From the NCBI GenBank assembly GCA_023137075.1, contig JAGLQA010000655.1, positions 1 through 8,086 of the forward strand: 8,086 nucleotides of DNA. The letters are read 5' to 3'. The notes beneath the pieces are model-generated. The model made no database searches and had not been told where the DNA came from. It was given only the letters and a program-made list of their open reading frames with translations. The position numbers were made by a program, and so were the translations under genes. Of this stretch, positions 1 through 6,666 are shown piece after piece; position 1 is the first letter of the stretch, and every line of letters begins with the position of its first letter. Source of the DNA: Candidatus Aminicenantota bacterium. Lineage in GTDB: Bacteria; Acidobacteriota; Aminicenantia; UBA2199.

Positions 1-720
1 GGAGGTCTCAATCGCATCGACCGGGATAAAAACACCTACACTTTTTATATACAACAAAAAAACAATCCCCAAAGCCTCAGCAGAAATTTTGTATATTCGA
101 TCATGGAAGATCATCAAGGGATGCTTTGGGTGGGAACTATTAAAGGTCTGAATAGATTTGATCGCTACCGGGAGACTTTCAAGCATTACTATAAAACAGG
201 AAATTCTTCAGGATTGAGCCATAATCATGTTGTCAAAGTACTTGAAGATCCATCGAGAGACCTGTGGATCGGTACGTATGGAGGTGGTCTAAATCGTTAT
301 TACCGCCAAAAAGGAACCTTTGGTTACTACCGGCATAATCTCCATAATGCTCTGAGTTTGAGCCATAATACTGTTACGGATATTTTTCAAGACCGTTCCG
401 GCAATCTCTGGATTGGTACCGAAGGAGGCGGACTTAACTGTTTACTTCATAAAAAAGAGAGTTTCACACGCTTTCAATATACCGCGGGCTGTACCAACTG
501 CCTGAGCCATAATACAGTACTCTCTATTCTTGAATCTTACAATGGGATTATTTGGATTGGAACCCGCGGCGGTGGTCTGAATTGCCTTAACCCGGAAACG
601 GGCATGTTTACTCATTTTACAATGCGAGATGGCCTTCCCAGCAACATTATATACGGGATACTGGAAGACCATCATGGGAACCTTTGGTTAAGCACCAATA
701 AAGGAATATCCAGGTTCAAT
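1..720 (+). repeat. Degenerate tandem repeats encoding propeller blades (about 132-144 bp period)
   Basis: The blade-coding DNA repeats visibly. The 11-mer tgagccataat occurs at 215, 359 and 503, spaced exactly 144 bp (48 codons). A weaker copy lies 138 bp before the first, and the following blade lies 132 bp after the last. The ggaggtggtct-like segment that encodes GGGLN recurs with the same spacing. This is a repeat within the coding sequence, reflecting blade duplication, and not a mobile or intergenic repeat. Confidence 0.8.
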
Positions 721-1563
721 CCACATACAAAAGCTACCAGGAACTTCACTCCGAATGATGGTATTCAAGGCTGGGAATTCAATTCCCGGGCCTTTTTCAA
801 AAGCCGGGGCGGGGAACTCTTTTTTGGTGGTCTTAATGGTTTCAATTGTTTTTACCCGGATCAAATAAAAGATAATTTTTATGTTCCCCCAATCGTTATT
901 ACCGGGATTGAGGTATTTAAAACTCCAAACAGCAGCAATAGAAGCGCTCACCGAAAAAAACACTCTTCCGGTCCCCACGAATTCACATTGTCTTATGATG
1001 AAAACATTTTTTCCATTAGTTTTGCAGCACTGAATTTTTCACAACCGGAGAAGAATCAATATAAGTTTAAAATGGAAGGTTTTACTGACGATTGGATTTT
1101 CCTGGGTAACAAAACAGAAGCCACCTTTACCAACCTTAATCCCGGTCAATATACTTTCCATGTCAGGGGTTCCAACAACAGTGGTATATGGAATAATAGA
1201 GGCTCATCAGTCGTCATTATAATTAAACCTCCCTTTTGGAAAACCTGGTGGGCCAAAACACTTTTACTCCCGTTAGTGGCGGCACTGACTGTGCTGCTGC
1301 ACCGCTGGTTGCTAAAAAACCGGGATCTCAGGTTAAAATCGGAAGAAAAGCTGAAGATAATTGTCCAAAAATACAAACTCTCAAAAAGAGAGAGCGAAAT
1401 CGTCGAGCTGGTAATCAAAGGAAAAACCAACAAAGAAATTGAGGATGAACTTTTTATTTCTCTAAAAACCGTCAAAGCTCATCTTTATAATATTTATCAA
1501 AAACTAAGTGTAAAAAACCGGCTTGGATTAATCCATAAGTTCCGGTTTTCCTCAAAAAATTAG
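1..1563 (+). CDS. Membrane-anchored regulator with propeller sensor, Y_Y_Y domain and LuxR-type HTH (5' truncated)
   Basis: The frame is open from base 1, so the N-terminus lies outside the window; the internal ATG at 103 sits in the middle of a propeller repeat and is not a start. Counting residues from base 1, residues 1-250 are two-component-regulator-propeller blades (W-I/V-G-T, then GGGLNR/C, then SLSHNTV). Residues about 324-410 are a Y_Y_Y domain (YKFKMEGFTDDW, then NLNPGQYTFHVRGSN). A single transmembrane helix follows at about 417-437. Residues about 460-512 are a LuxR/GerE helix-turn-helix (LSKRESEIVELVIKGKTNKEI, then LKTVKAHLYNIYQKL). In this architecture the propeller and Y_Y_Y normally sit in the periplasm and sense a ligand, often a glycan. 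Here the cytoplasmic output is DNA binding rather than a kinase, so it is probably a one-component membrane-bound transcription factor (inference). Its target is unknown. It converges with the VIT/VWA operon, 18 bp between stops. Confidence 0.9.
   Translation, partial: GGLNRIDRDKNTYTFYIQQKNNPQSLSRNFVYSIMEDHQGMLWVGTIKGLNRFDRYRETFKHYYKTGNSSGLSHNHVVKVLEDPSRDLWIGTYGGGLNRYYRQKGTFGYYRHNLHNALSLSHNTVTDIFQDRSGNLWIGTEGGGLNCLLHKKESFTRFQYTAGCTNCLSHNTVLSILESYNGIIWIGTRGGGLNCLNPETGMFTHFTMRDGLPSNIIYGILEDHHGNLWLSTNKGISRFNPHTKATRNFTPNDGIQGWEFNSRAFFKSRGGELFFGGLNGFNCFYPDQIKDNFYVPPIVITGIEVFKTPNSSNRSAHRKKHSSGPHEFTLSYDENIFSISFAALNFSQPEKNQYKFKMEGFTDDWIFLGNKTEATFTNLNPGQYTFHVRGSNNSGIWNNRGSSVVIIIKPPFWKTWWAKTLLLPLVAALTVLLHRWLLKNRDLRLKSEEKLKIIVQKYKLSKRESEIVELVIKGKTNKEIEDELFISLKTVKAHLYNIYQKLSVKNRLGLIHKFRFSSKN
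1512..1549 (-). terminator. Candidate intrinsic terminator of the kinase-VWA-VIT operon, inside the convergent regulator gene
   Basis: An 8-bp inverted repeat, AAAACCGG (1514-1521) with CCGGTTTT (1542-1549), encloses CTT/AAG pairing and the palindrome GGATTAATCC. Read on the minus strand, the hairpin starts about 33 nt after the VIT/VWA stop codon and runs into six T residues (1517 to 1512), the form of a Rho-independent terminator. Read on the plus strand it has only four T and lies before the regulator stop codon, so it is less suited to that gene. The sequence also codes for the end of the HTH domain, so the symmetry could be coincidental. Confidence 0.5.
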
Positions 1564-1581
1564 AACGGGAGTTTTCGTGAC

Positions 1582-3888
1582 TTATTCGTATATTTCGTAA
1601 ATCCTGTTGTTCAATACAAAACGAACATTCTGACCCAGTGCCAGGAATTGGGCAGCCCCGGATTCCTTCTTTAAGAGCTTGAAATATTCAACGCCGGCAA
1701 ATTGAATACGGGTTATCTTTTGCTCTTTTTGTGCCTGGACATAAGAGTCCACCCAGAATTTACCCGTGTTATAGATTGCCCTGCCCTGGATATTCATGAC
1801 CTGTTGTTTTATATCCCGGAGTTTCCCTTCTTTGTCGGTAAACTGCACCCGGGAATGCCCGGGGCGTGCCTGGGCATAATTTGAAGCAGTGTTCATTTCC
1901 TGGACTTCTTTGCTTACCTGAACGCTTCTGCCGCCGGATTTTCGTTTCATATCTGAAAACTCTTCCCGGTTTCTACTTTCAAAGGCCGCATCGCGGTCGG
2001 CAATCCGGCCTAAGGTTTGATCTACCGGCCTGATCATGTTGCGGCGCACATTCGTCCTCTCATCTTCGATAATCAGGTAACTGGTGTAGGGGGTTATGAT
2101 ACCGTAGGTCCGGGCCAGTTCCGTCACTTCGTCCACCAATTCTTTATCTTTGCCGTGCAGCCGGATCTGGTCCAGCAGGTAACCGATTCGCCTGGCGGCC
2201 CAGAGGGGCGGGATAAAATCATTATCTTCATCCTTGCCGGCAAAGGCAGCGGAAAACTCCAGCTTTCGCGTCCGCTCTCTCATCTTGCCTGCCATTTCAA
2301 TTTTTGTGTCGCCACTGCCTTTATAACGTCCTAATATGGTGATGGAAGAGCCTTTGAAGAGGTCCGGTAAATCGATGGGGTAGGTCTTCGACACGCGGAT
2401 TTTGCTGCCGAAATCTAATTTAATATCAGTCAGGATAGGGGACTGCACCCTGGAATAGAAATTCGATACTTTGATCTCGATATCTTCATCGGGAGCGATA
2501 TAGGTCCGGTAAGCCCGGGTCATTTCGGTAATTTTATCCAGGAGGTGGGTGTTGATCTCATTGCCGATGCCAAAGGTGAAGATTCTTGTGCCTGCGATAT
2601 TACTCTTTTTTATTTTGCTTAACAGGGAGTCTTCATCGGTTACGCCAATGGTTGGTTTGCCGTCGGTCAGGAAGATTACGATATAAGGCCTGCCCTGCTT
2701 TTTTTTCATCCTTAGGGCAAGCGCCAACGCTTCGTCGATATTGGTGCCTCCGATGGCCCGTAAATTCCGCACAAATTCCCCGGCTTCTTTCCGGCTGTTC
2801 TCATTGACGGGACGGAGTTCGTCAAAGAGGGCCTCGGCTTCGGTCGAGAAGCGCACCATCTCGAACCGGTCGCCTTTGTTAAGGTTCTCGATGCAGAACA
2901 GCAATGCCTCTTTGGCCTGCTTCATTTTTTTCCCGGCCATACTGCCCGACACATCGAGCACAAAGGTGATATCCTTTTCAACGATATCGCTCTCTTTCGT
3001 TTCAAAACCGGGGCTTAGGCTTAGAAAGAAAAATCCATCTTCTCTTCCCTTTTTATATGTGAGCAGGGAGAATCCTAACCTGGTGTTGTCGGTGCTGTAA
3101 TAGAGTTTGAAATCGATGTCGGGTTTGATGTTATGTTCCTCGTAGCCGACCCGGGCCCGAAAATTTCCTTTGCGGATGATTTCCGTTTTATGGGTCGGGC
3201 AGTAGATATTTTTGATTTTTTCTTTTGATTTTACCCGCACATTTATGCTGACATCTTTTAACGGTTTGGCGGAAAATTTTTCCGTATTCAGGGGGTACAG
3301 GTACTCAACTGTGTGGTTGTCCTTGCTTAATATTTCATTATAGGACATCTTCACTCGTTTTTCCGAATAGGGCTCGATGGGAAATATCCGGGCCTTGAAC
3401 ACCCCTAAACCGCTGTATTCAAGCAGGGCCGGGTCGCGCTGGCGGCGCACAATATCTTCATAGATTTTCCTGGCCTTATTTGCATCTAAAAGTTCGGCCT
3501 CAAGCTCCTTGCCGTTCACAAACATGGAAAACTTTTTTATCACCGCGTTTTTGGGGATAGGAAAGAGATAGTAGCCCTCGAGTCTCCACCGGGTCGGGTT
3601 GTAAAAGACCTGGTCTATACGGGTCGTGGCCACCCGGTCTTCTATTGTGACATCCACCCTGTGATATTTCACTTCCAGGGGGAAAGGGCCGGCCGGAGGC
3701 CGGGGAATGGGGCGCGGCGGAAGGGGCGGGTAAGGGGGGCGTGGAATTATGATGAAGCCGTCAGCCGCCAACAGTGACGTCAGACAAAGAATCACCATTA
3801 ATAATACCAATGATCTTCGCGCCACGAAGCGGTTCAACACCGCCGGAGGCAAGTGTCTACGCACCGGGTTTGTATTTAATTTTTTCAT
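1582..3888 (-). CDS. Secreted VIT and VWA domain protein (inter-alpha-trypsin-inhibitor heavy-chain-like)
   Basis: This is a 768-residue protein. An in-frame ATG 18 bp upstream exists, but GAGGTGA lies 6 nt before the ATG at 3888, which begins MKKLNTNPVRR, so 3888 is preferred. The N-terminus has basic residues, then a hydrophobic signal segment (about 26-42, LVLLMVILCLTSLLAADG) and a proline-rich stretch (about 48-70). Residues about 74-205 match a VIT domain (VDVTIEDRVATTRIDQVFYN, then LFPIPKNAVI, then MFVNGKELEAELLD). Residues about 305-480 are a VWA domain with an intact MIDAS: DVSGS at 312-316, GGT ending at 382, and LTDG with Asp409. The last 60 residues (WVDSY, then EYFKLL, then FLALGQNVRFVLNNRIYEI) form a small conserved-looking C-terminal module. 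There is no LPXTG motif or second membrane helix at the C-terminus. It is likely a periplasmic or exported metal-dependent adhesion or scaffold protein; its partner is unknown. It is the last gene of the operon. Confidence 0.88.
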   Translation of the reverse strand: MKKLNTNPVRRHLPPAVLNRFVARRSLVLLMVILCLTSLLAADGFIIIPRPPYPPLPPRPIPRPPAGPFPLEVKYHRVDVTIEDRVATTRIDQVFYNPTRWRLEGYYLFPIPKNAVIKKFSMFVNGKELEAELLDANKARKIYEDIVRRQRDPALLEYSGLGVFKARIFPIEPYSEKRVKMSYNEILSKDNHTVEYLYPLNTEKFSAKPLKDVSINVRVKSKEKIKNIYCPTHKTEIIRKGNFRARVGYEEHNIKPDIDFKLYYSTDNTRLGFSLLTYKKGREDGFFFLSLSPGFETKESDIVEKDITFVLDVSGSMAGKKMKQAKEALLFCIENLNKGDRFEMVRFSTEAEALFDELRPVNENSRKEAGEFVRNLRAIGGTNIDEALALALRMKKKQGRPYIVIFLTDGKPTIGVTDEDSLLSKIKKSNIAGTRIFTFGIGNEINTHLLDKITEMTRAYRTYIAPDEDIEIKVSNFYSRVQSPILTDIKLDFGSKIRVSKTYPIDLPDLFKGSSITILGRYKGSGDTKIEMAGKMRERTRKLEFSAAFAGKDEDNDFIPPLWAARRIGYLLDQIRLHGKDKELVDEVTELARTYGIITPYTSYLIIEDERTNVRRNMIRPVDQTLGRIADRDAAFESRNREEFSDMKRKSGGRSVQVSKEVQEMNTASNYAQARPGHSRVQFTDKEGKLRDIKQQVMNIQGRAIYNTGKFWVDSYVQAQKEQKITRIQFAGVEYFKLLKKESGAAQFLALGQNVRFVLNNRIYEIYE
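3678..3739 (+). other. G-rich tract, possible G-quadruplex, opposite the proline-rich linker
   Basis: Seven runs of three or more G occur within 62 nt on the plus strand: 3678-3682, 3686-3688, 3702-3705, 3709-3712, 3723-3726, 3728-3730 and 3734-3739. The plus strand is the template strand of the VIT/VWA gene. The last four runs give loops of 10, 1 and 3 nt, so a three-tetrad quadruplex is possible but falls outside the strict 7-nt loop rule. The simplest explanation is Pro codons (CCN) plus Gly/Arg codons. Confidence 0.35.
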
Positions 3889-3926
3889 TTTAGTCACCTC
3901 TTTCATTCTATTACTATTTAGCTTTT

Positions 3927-3952
3927 AGGGGGCCGATAAAACGCGGCCCCCT
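3927..3952 (-). other. Strong intercistronic hairpin between the two VWA genes
   Basis: AGGGGGCCG (3927-3935) and CGGCCCCCT (3944-3952) form a perfect 9-bp GC-rich stem with an 8-nt loop. It lies in the 81-bp gap between the upstream VWA gene stop and the VIT/VWA start. On the minus strand the stem is followed by TAAAAGC and not by a T run, so it is not a normal intrinsic terminator. It may protect the upstream mRNA 3' end or set different expression levels for the two genes (inference). Confidence 0.55.
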
Positions 3953-3969
3953 GGGGGATTTAGGTTCCG

Positions 3970-5094
3970 TTATTTTTTCTCGAACTTAAAATTCTTCTTC
4001 TTTGCCTGTTCCCGGATGGCTGTAATCATCGCGGTATCGAGGGTATTTTCGCCGGCCATTTTTTTTCTTTTTTCAGCCACGTATTTATCTCTCTCTTTTT
4101 TTAACTGCTGTATCTTTTTCTGTATTTCCTCTCTTTCTTTCTTCAATTTTTCGATATATTCCTTTCTCTCTTTTATGCTCATCTTACGCATCTCTTCGGG
4201 TAAATCCTCTTCTTTTATATCTTCGATCTTAATGGTTCCCTCTTTTTCCGCGTCCACGATATCCCAGGCCACATTTTTGTACTGGGCGGTTGATTTTGCC
4301 GCGGCTCGCTGTACCATGGCTTCCTCGCTCATGGAGAGGGCATTCTTATCCTGCCTTCTTTGCCGTTCTTTTTTAGCGGAACCCCCTTTACCATAGGCCA
4401 CATAGGTTTTGTTTAAGTTCTTACCCAGATCAATAATTTTCTGATCCTGGGGGGCCGGGATATGGACAATTTTCCGGTTGTGGTCGATATTCATATACTT
4501 GCCGTCTGCCAGGTCGGCGCCTTCTTTCCAGAACGTCCGGATACCGGATTCGTAATCGCCGCAAAAAATAGTGTTCACGATGATTCCTTTAGAAATTGCT
4601 TCTTTGCAGGCGATTTTATAATCCACCTCACCCTGGGTGAAGGGTTCGTTTCCGGCTATGAATATCACTTTAAATTCATCGGTGCGTTTACTCCAGTTTA
4701 ACTCATTTGCTGCCGATTGAATCACTTTACCGCAGTATTCGCTGCCGCCGTTGGTCTTCAGCTTGAATAACTCTTCGGAAATTCTATCTAAGTCTTCAGA
4801 CAACGGAACGATCATGCGCAGGAAACCTTCGGATTTCGGGATCGAGTCTTTGCCGTATTCATACAGTCCCACCTCCAGCCTGGGGCTCAGACCTTCTCTT
4901 TTCGCCAGCGCCATTTCATTAACGATTTTCCACAACTGGGTCTTGGACTGTTCGATCAGTCCCTCCATGCTGCCGCTGGTATCGAGTAAAATCGCCATCT
5001 GAACTAAGGGTCTTTCTTTCTTAACCTTACCCGCGGTGTGGATAGTAAATACCATTAAACCTGCCAATAAAAGAACTACTATTCTTAACTTCAT
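3970..5094 (-). CDS. Secreted VWA-domain protein with Lys/Glu-rich coiled-coil tail
   Basis: This is a 374-residue protein. AGGAGG lies 5 nt before the ATG at 5094, which is followed by a typical signal peptide (MKLRIVVLLLAGLMVFTIHTAG). The longer open frame up to 5205 would overlap the kinase gene and has no such ribosome site. Residues about 28-215 are a VWA fold: VQMAILLDTSGSMEGLIEQS carries the MIDAS DxSxS at 38-42, and NGGSEYCGKVI stands at the usual Thr loop. At the usual third metal site, IAGNEPF (146-152) replaces the common LTDG. Residues about 300-347 are highly charged (EMRKMSIKERKEYIEKLKKE, then further EE/KK repeats), predicting a coiled coil. Metal binding may therefore be altered. 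It is probably periplasmic; the coiled coil suggests oligomerisation or a partner. It sits between the kinase (73 bp upstream) and the VIT/VWA gene (81 bp downstream), all co-directional. Confidence 0.85.
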   Translation of the reverse strand: MKLRIVVLLLAGLMVFTIHTAGKVKKERPLVQMAILLDTSGSMEGLIEQSKTQLWKIVNEMALAKREGLSPRLEVGLYEYGKDSIPKSEGFLRMIVPLSEDLDRISEELFKLKTNGGSEYCGKVIQSAANELNWSKRTDEFKVIFIAGNEPFTQGEVDYKIACKEAISKGIIVNTIFCGDYESGIRTFWKEGADLADGKYMNIDHNRKIVHIPAPQDQKIIDLGKNLNKTYVAYGKGGSAKKERQRRQDKNALSMSEEAMVQRAAAKSTAQYKNVAWDIVDAEKEGTIKIEDIKEEDLPEEMRKMSIKERKEYIEKLKKEREEIQKKIQQLKKERDKYVAEKRKKMAGENTLDTAMITAIREQAKKKNFKFEKK

Positions 5095-5134
5095 TTTATC
5101 CTCCTGTGTTTTATTTTCGCTTTCATCCTTTATG

Positions 5135-5161
5135 TCGGACAAAACCGTTATGTTTCTCCGA
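5135..5161 (-). other. Intercistronic hairpin between kinase and VWA genes
   Basis: TCGGA (5135-5139) pairs with TCCGA (5157-5161). On the minus-strand RNA an inner GAAAC/GTTTT helix (one G-U pair, one bulged G) extends it, with a 6-nt loop. On the minus strand no T run follows, so it is not a terminator in the operon direction. On the plus strand it is followed by seven T residues (5163-5169), so it could stop antisense transcription, although the inner helix then has a mismatch. The support is modest. Confidence 0.3.
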
Positions 5162-5167
5162 ATTTTT

Positions 5168-6541
5168 TTAAACAAAATAGGCGCTGGCTTTGGGAATTCT
5201 GACAATGAAGGTTGATCCCTGGCCGGGCTCGCTTTCCGCCCTTATTTTACCATCATGCATTTCAATTAGGTCCCGGGTAATGGCCAGTCCGAGCCCTGTG
5301 GATGATTCACCCCCGGTCGGTTTAGCGCTTAATTTCTGGAACCGGCCGAACATTTTTTTTTTATCCTCTTCATTTAAACCGGGCCCTTCATCGCGAACGC
5401 TGAAGGTTACGACAGAACCATGCCGGCCCACATTTACCCATATTGACTTGCCGGGAAAAGAGAATTTGACAGCATTGCTCAACAAATTCTCAAAAACCTC
5501 CTTCAAAAGCATTTCATCCCCATTGACCATACATTTTTCTTCGGCAGTAAAGAGTATCTTCTGATTCTTCTTCTCAAAGTTGGGTTTACTCTCGCTAATA
5601 ACCGTTTCCGCCAATTTCCCGATATCCACATCCCTTTTGTTCAATACCAGTTTACCGCTCTCGATGGATAGAGATTTTAACAGCCTGGTAATCAATCGTA
5701 ACATATTTTCAGTAGAGCGATGGATGGCGTGCAATTTCTGAGCCGTTAACCGGTCTTCTTTAACTTCACCTTCGAGAATTCGAATACACTCGATAATACC
5801 TTGCAGCGGATTTCTTAAATCGTGGGCCGCTATTTCAAGTAATTTACTTTTAAATGTATCGGCTGTTTTTAATTCTTCATTGATTTGAAATATATCCATG
5901 GTTGCCACTTTCAATTTCATGTTGGTGAGGTAATTCAGCTTATTTTTCTCATAACCGACCTTCCTGATATTATCAAGCACGAAGATACCGATAAATGAGA
6001 CTAATGTAGCAGCAGCCAGGTTGTTCAATCCATAAATTTCCCCCCAGGTATCGAAATTTATCTTTGAAAAAAAACCAATTGCTATAAATAAGAACAGCGA
6101 TGACGACATCATCGTAATCGAATGAATTTTATTGAAGGGCAGCAAGGGGATAAGCAGAACGAGCATGGCATACCCGGTCATATAAGCCGAATCTGCCTTA
6201 ACCAACCCGGCGATAACGGGTGATGCCAGTTCTAAATAACATATCAGGGAAAAGAGCAGCCAATAATTTTTATTCTTAAAAAAGGGTGTAAAATGCAATA
6301 TTAAGATAACGATTCCGAGCAACGTAAACCCCAACCTGAATAATATGATGACACGAATCTCAGAGAACAGGCTCATATCTAAAGGAATATAAGGAAGCCA
6401 GGAAAAAATGGCCACTATTGCTGCCGGTACCAGCATCAAATTGCATTGCCGGTTTAATTCCGCTCGAAAAGTTGTCAGGAAGTGGTAATCGACATCCGCA
6501 TCAAATAATTTGTAAATATTCTTTTTTATTGTCGTTTCCAT
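5168..6541 (-). CDS. Membrane sensor histidine kinase (six-helix N-terminal domain, HisKA, HATPase)
   Basis: This is a 457-residue protein. It starts at the ATG at 6541, with AGGT 8 nt upstream. About six hydrophobic helices (roughly 36-50, 63-83, 91-113, 120-137, 141-158 and 173-190) have only short connecting loops, so there is no large periplasmic sensor, PAS or HAMP domain. A helical linker leads to the HisKA domain with phospho-acceptor His240 (AAHDLRNPLQG). The ATPase shows the N box (ENLLSNAVKFS, Asn352 and Asn356), G1 box DEGPG (384-388), F box (FGRF, 398-401) and G2 box STGLGLA (414-420). All catalytic motifs are intact. It should autophosphorylate His240 and pass the phosphate to a response regulator, but none is fused or encoded in the window. 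It probably senses a membrane-embedded or lipophilic signal, or a partner protein (inference). It is the first gene of the operon with two secreted VWA proteins. Confidence 0.93.
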   Translation of the reverse strand: METTIKKNIYKLFDADVDYHFLTTFRAELNRQCNLMLVPAAIVAIFSWLPYIPLDMSLFSEIRVIILFRLGFTLLGIVILILHFTPFFKNKNYWLLFSLICYLELASPVIAGLVKADSAYMTGYAMLVLLIPLLPFNKIHSITMMSSSLFLFIAIGFFSKINFDTWGEIYGLNNLAAATLVSFIGIFVLDNIRKVGYEKNKLNYLTNMKLKVATMDIFQINEELKTADTFKSKLLEIAAHDLRNPLQGIIECIRILEGEVKEDRLTAQKLHAIHRSTENMLRLITRLLKSLSIESGKLVLNKRDVDIGKLAETVISESKPNFEKKNQKILFTAEEKCMVNGDEMLLKEVFENLLSNAVKFSFPGKSIWVNVGRHGSVVTFSVRDEGPGLNEEDKKKMFGRFQKLSAKPTGGESSTGLGLAITRDLIEMHDGKIRAESEPGQGSTFIVRIPKASAYFV

Positions 6542-6608
6542 GTAAAACTACCTGCGAAAGCGAAACCATACAGAGTTTCCTGCTATTTCAAATTTTTTCA
6601 CCGTTTTT

Positions 6609-6637
6609 ATTATAATAGAAAAGGAAAAAAGAGGCAA
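6609..6637 (-). promoter_or_regulatory. Sigma70-like promoter of the kinase-VWA-VIT operon
   Basis: Read on the minus strand, TTGCCT (6637 to 6632; four of six matches to the consensus -35) is followed by a 17-nt spacer and a perfect TATAAT (6614 to 6609). Transcription would start near 6602, giving a leader of about 60 nt before the kinase ATG. Within the leader, GAAAC and GTTTC (6562-6579) could form a small 5-bp hairpin. The -35 box overlaps the hairpin assigned to the upstream operon terminator. Confidence 0.65.
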
Positions 6638-6646
6638 GGGCTGCCC
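6625..6646 (-). terminator. Weak intrinsic terminator of the peptide-kinase operon
   Basis: It begins 21 nt after the stop codon of the HPrK-like kinase. On the minus strand, GGCA (6645 to 6642) pairs with TGCC (6636 to 6633) around a 5-nt loop; a G-T pair may extend the stem. The sequence then continues into TCTTTTTT (T run at 6630 to 6625). The stem is short, so read-through into the next operon is possible. It shares bases with the following promoter. Confidence 0.4.
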
Positions 6647-6666
6647 AAATCCGTGCGGCTACGTTC

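Noticed and set aside
442..1475. Minus-strand open frames opposite the propeller regulator.
   Set aside because: They are antisense to a clearly recognised coding frame and resemble no domain.
2017..3100. Plus-strand open frames opposite the VIT/VWA gene.
   Set aside because: They are shadows of a well-supported gene, with low-complexity and implausible composition.
3889..3906. Upstream start giving a 774-residue VIT/VWA protein.
   Set aside because: The Shine-Dalgarno-like GAGGTGA lies inside these codons and points to the ATG at 3888.
4016..4396. Plus-strand open frame of 126 codons opposite the VWA gene.
   Set aside because: It is a Phe/Ser-rich antisense shadow of the Lys/Glu-rich coiled coil, without a family-like pattern.
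5135..5169. Plus-strand intrinsic terminator (hairpin plus T7).
   Set aside because: No plus-strand gene precedes it and the inner helix is mismatched on that strand. It is kept only as a weak intercistronic hairpin of the operon.
5095..5205. Longer N-terminus for the VWA protein overlapping the kinase gene end.
   Set aside because: It has no ribosome site, would bury the signal peptide 37 residues in, and AGGAGG lies directly before the ATG at 5094.
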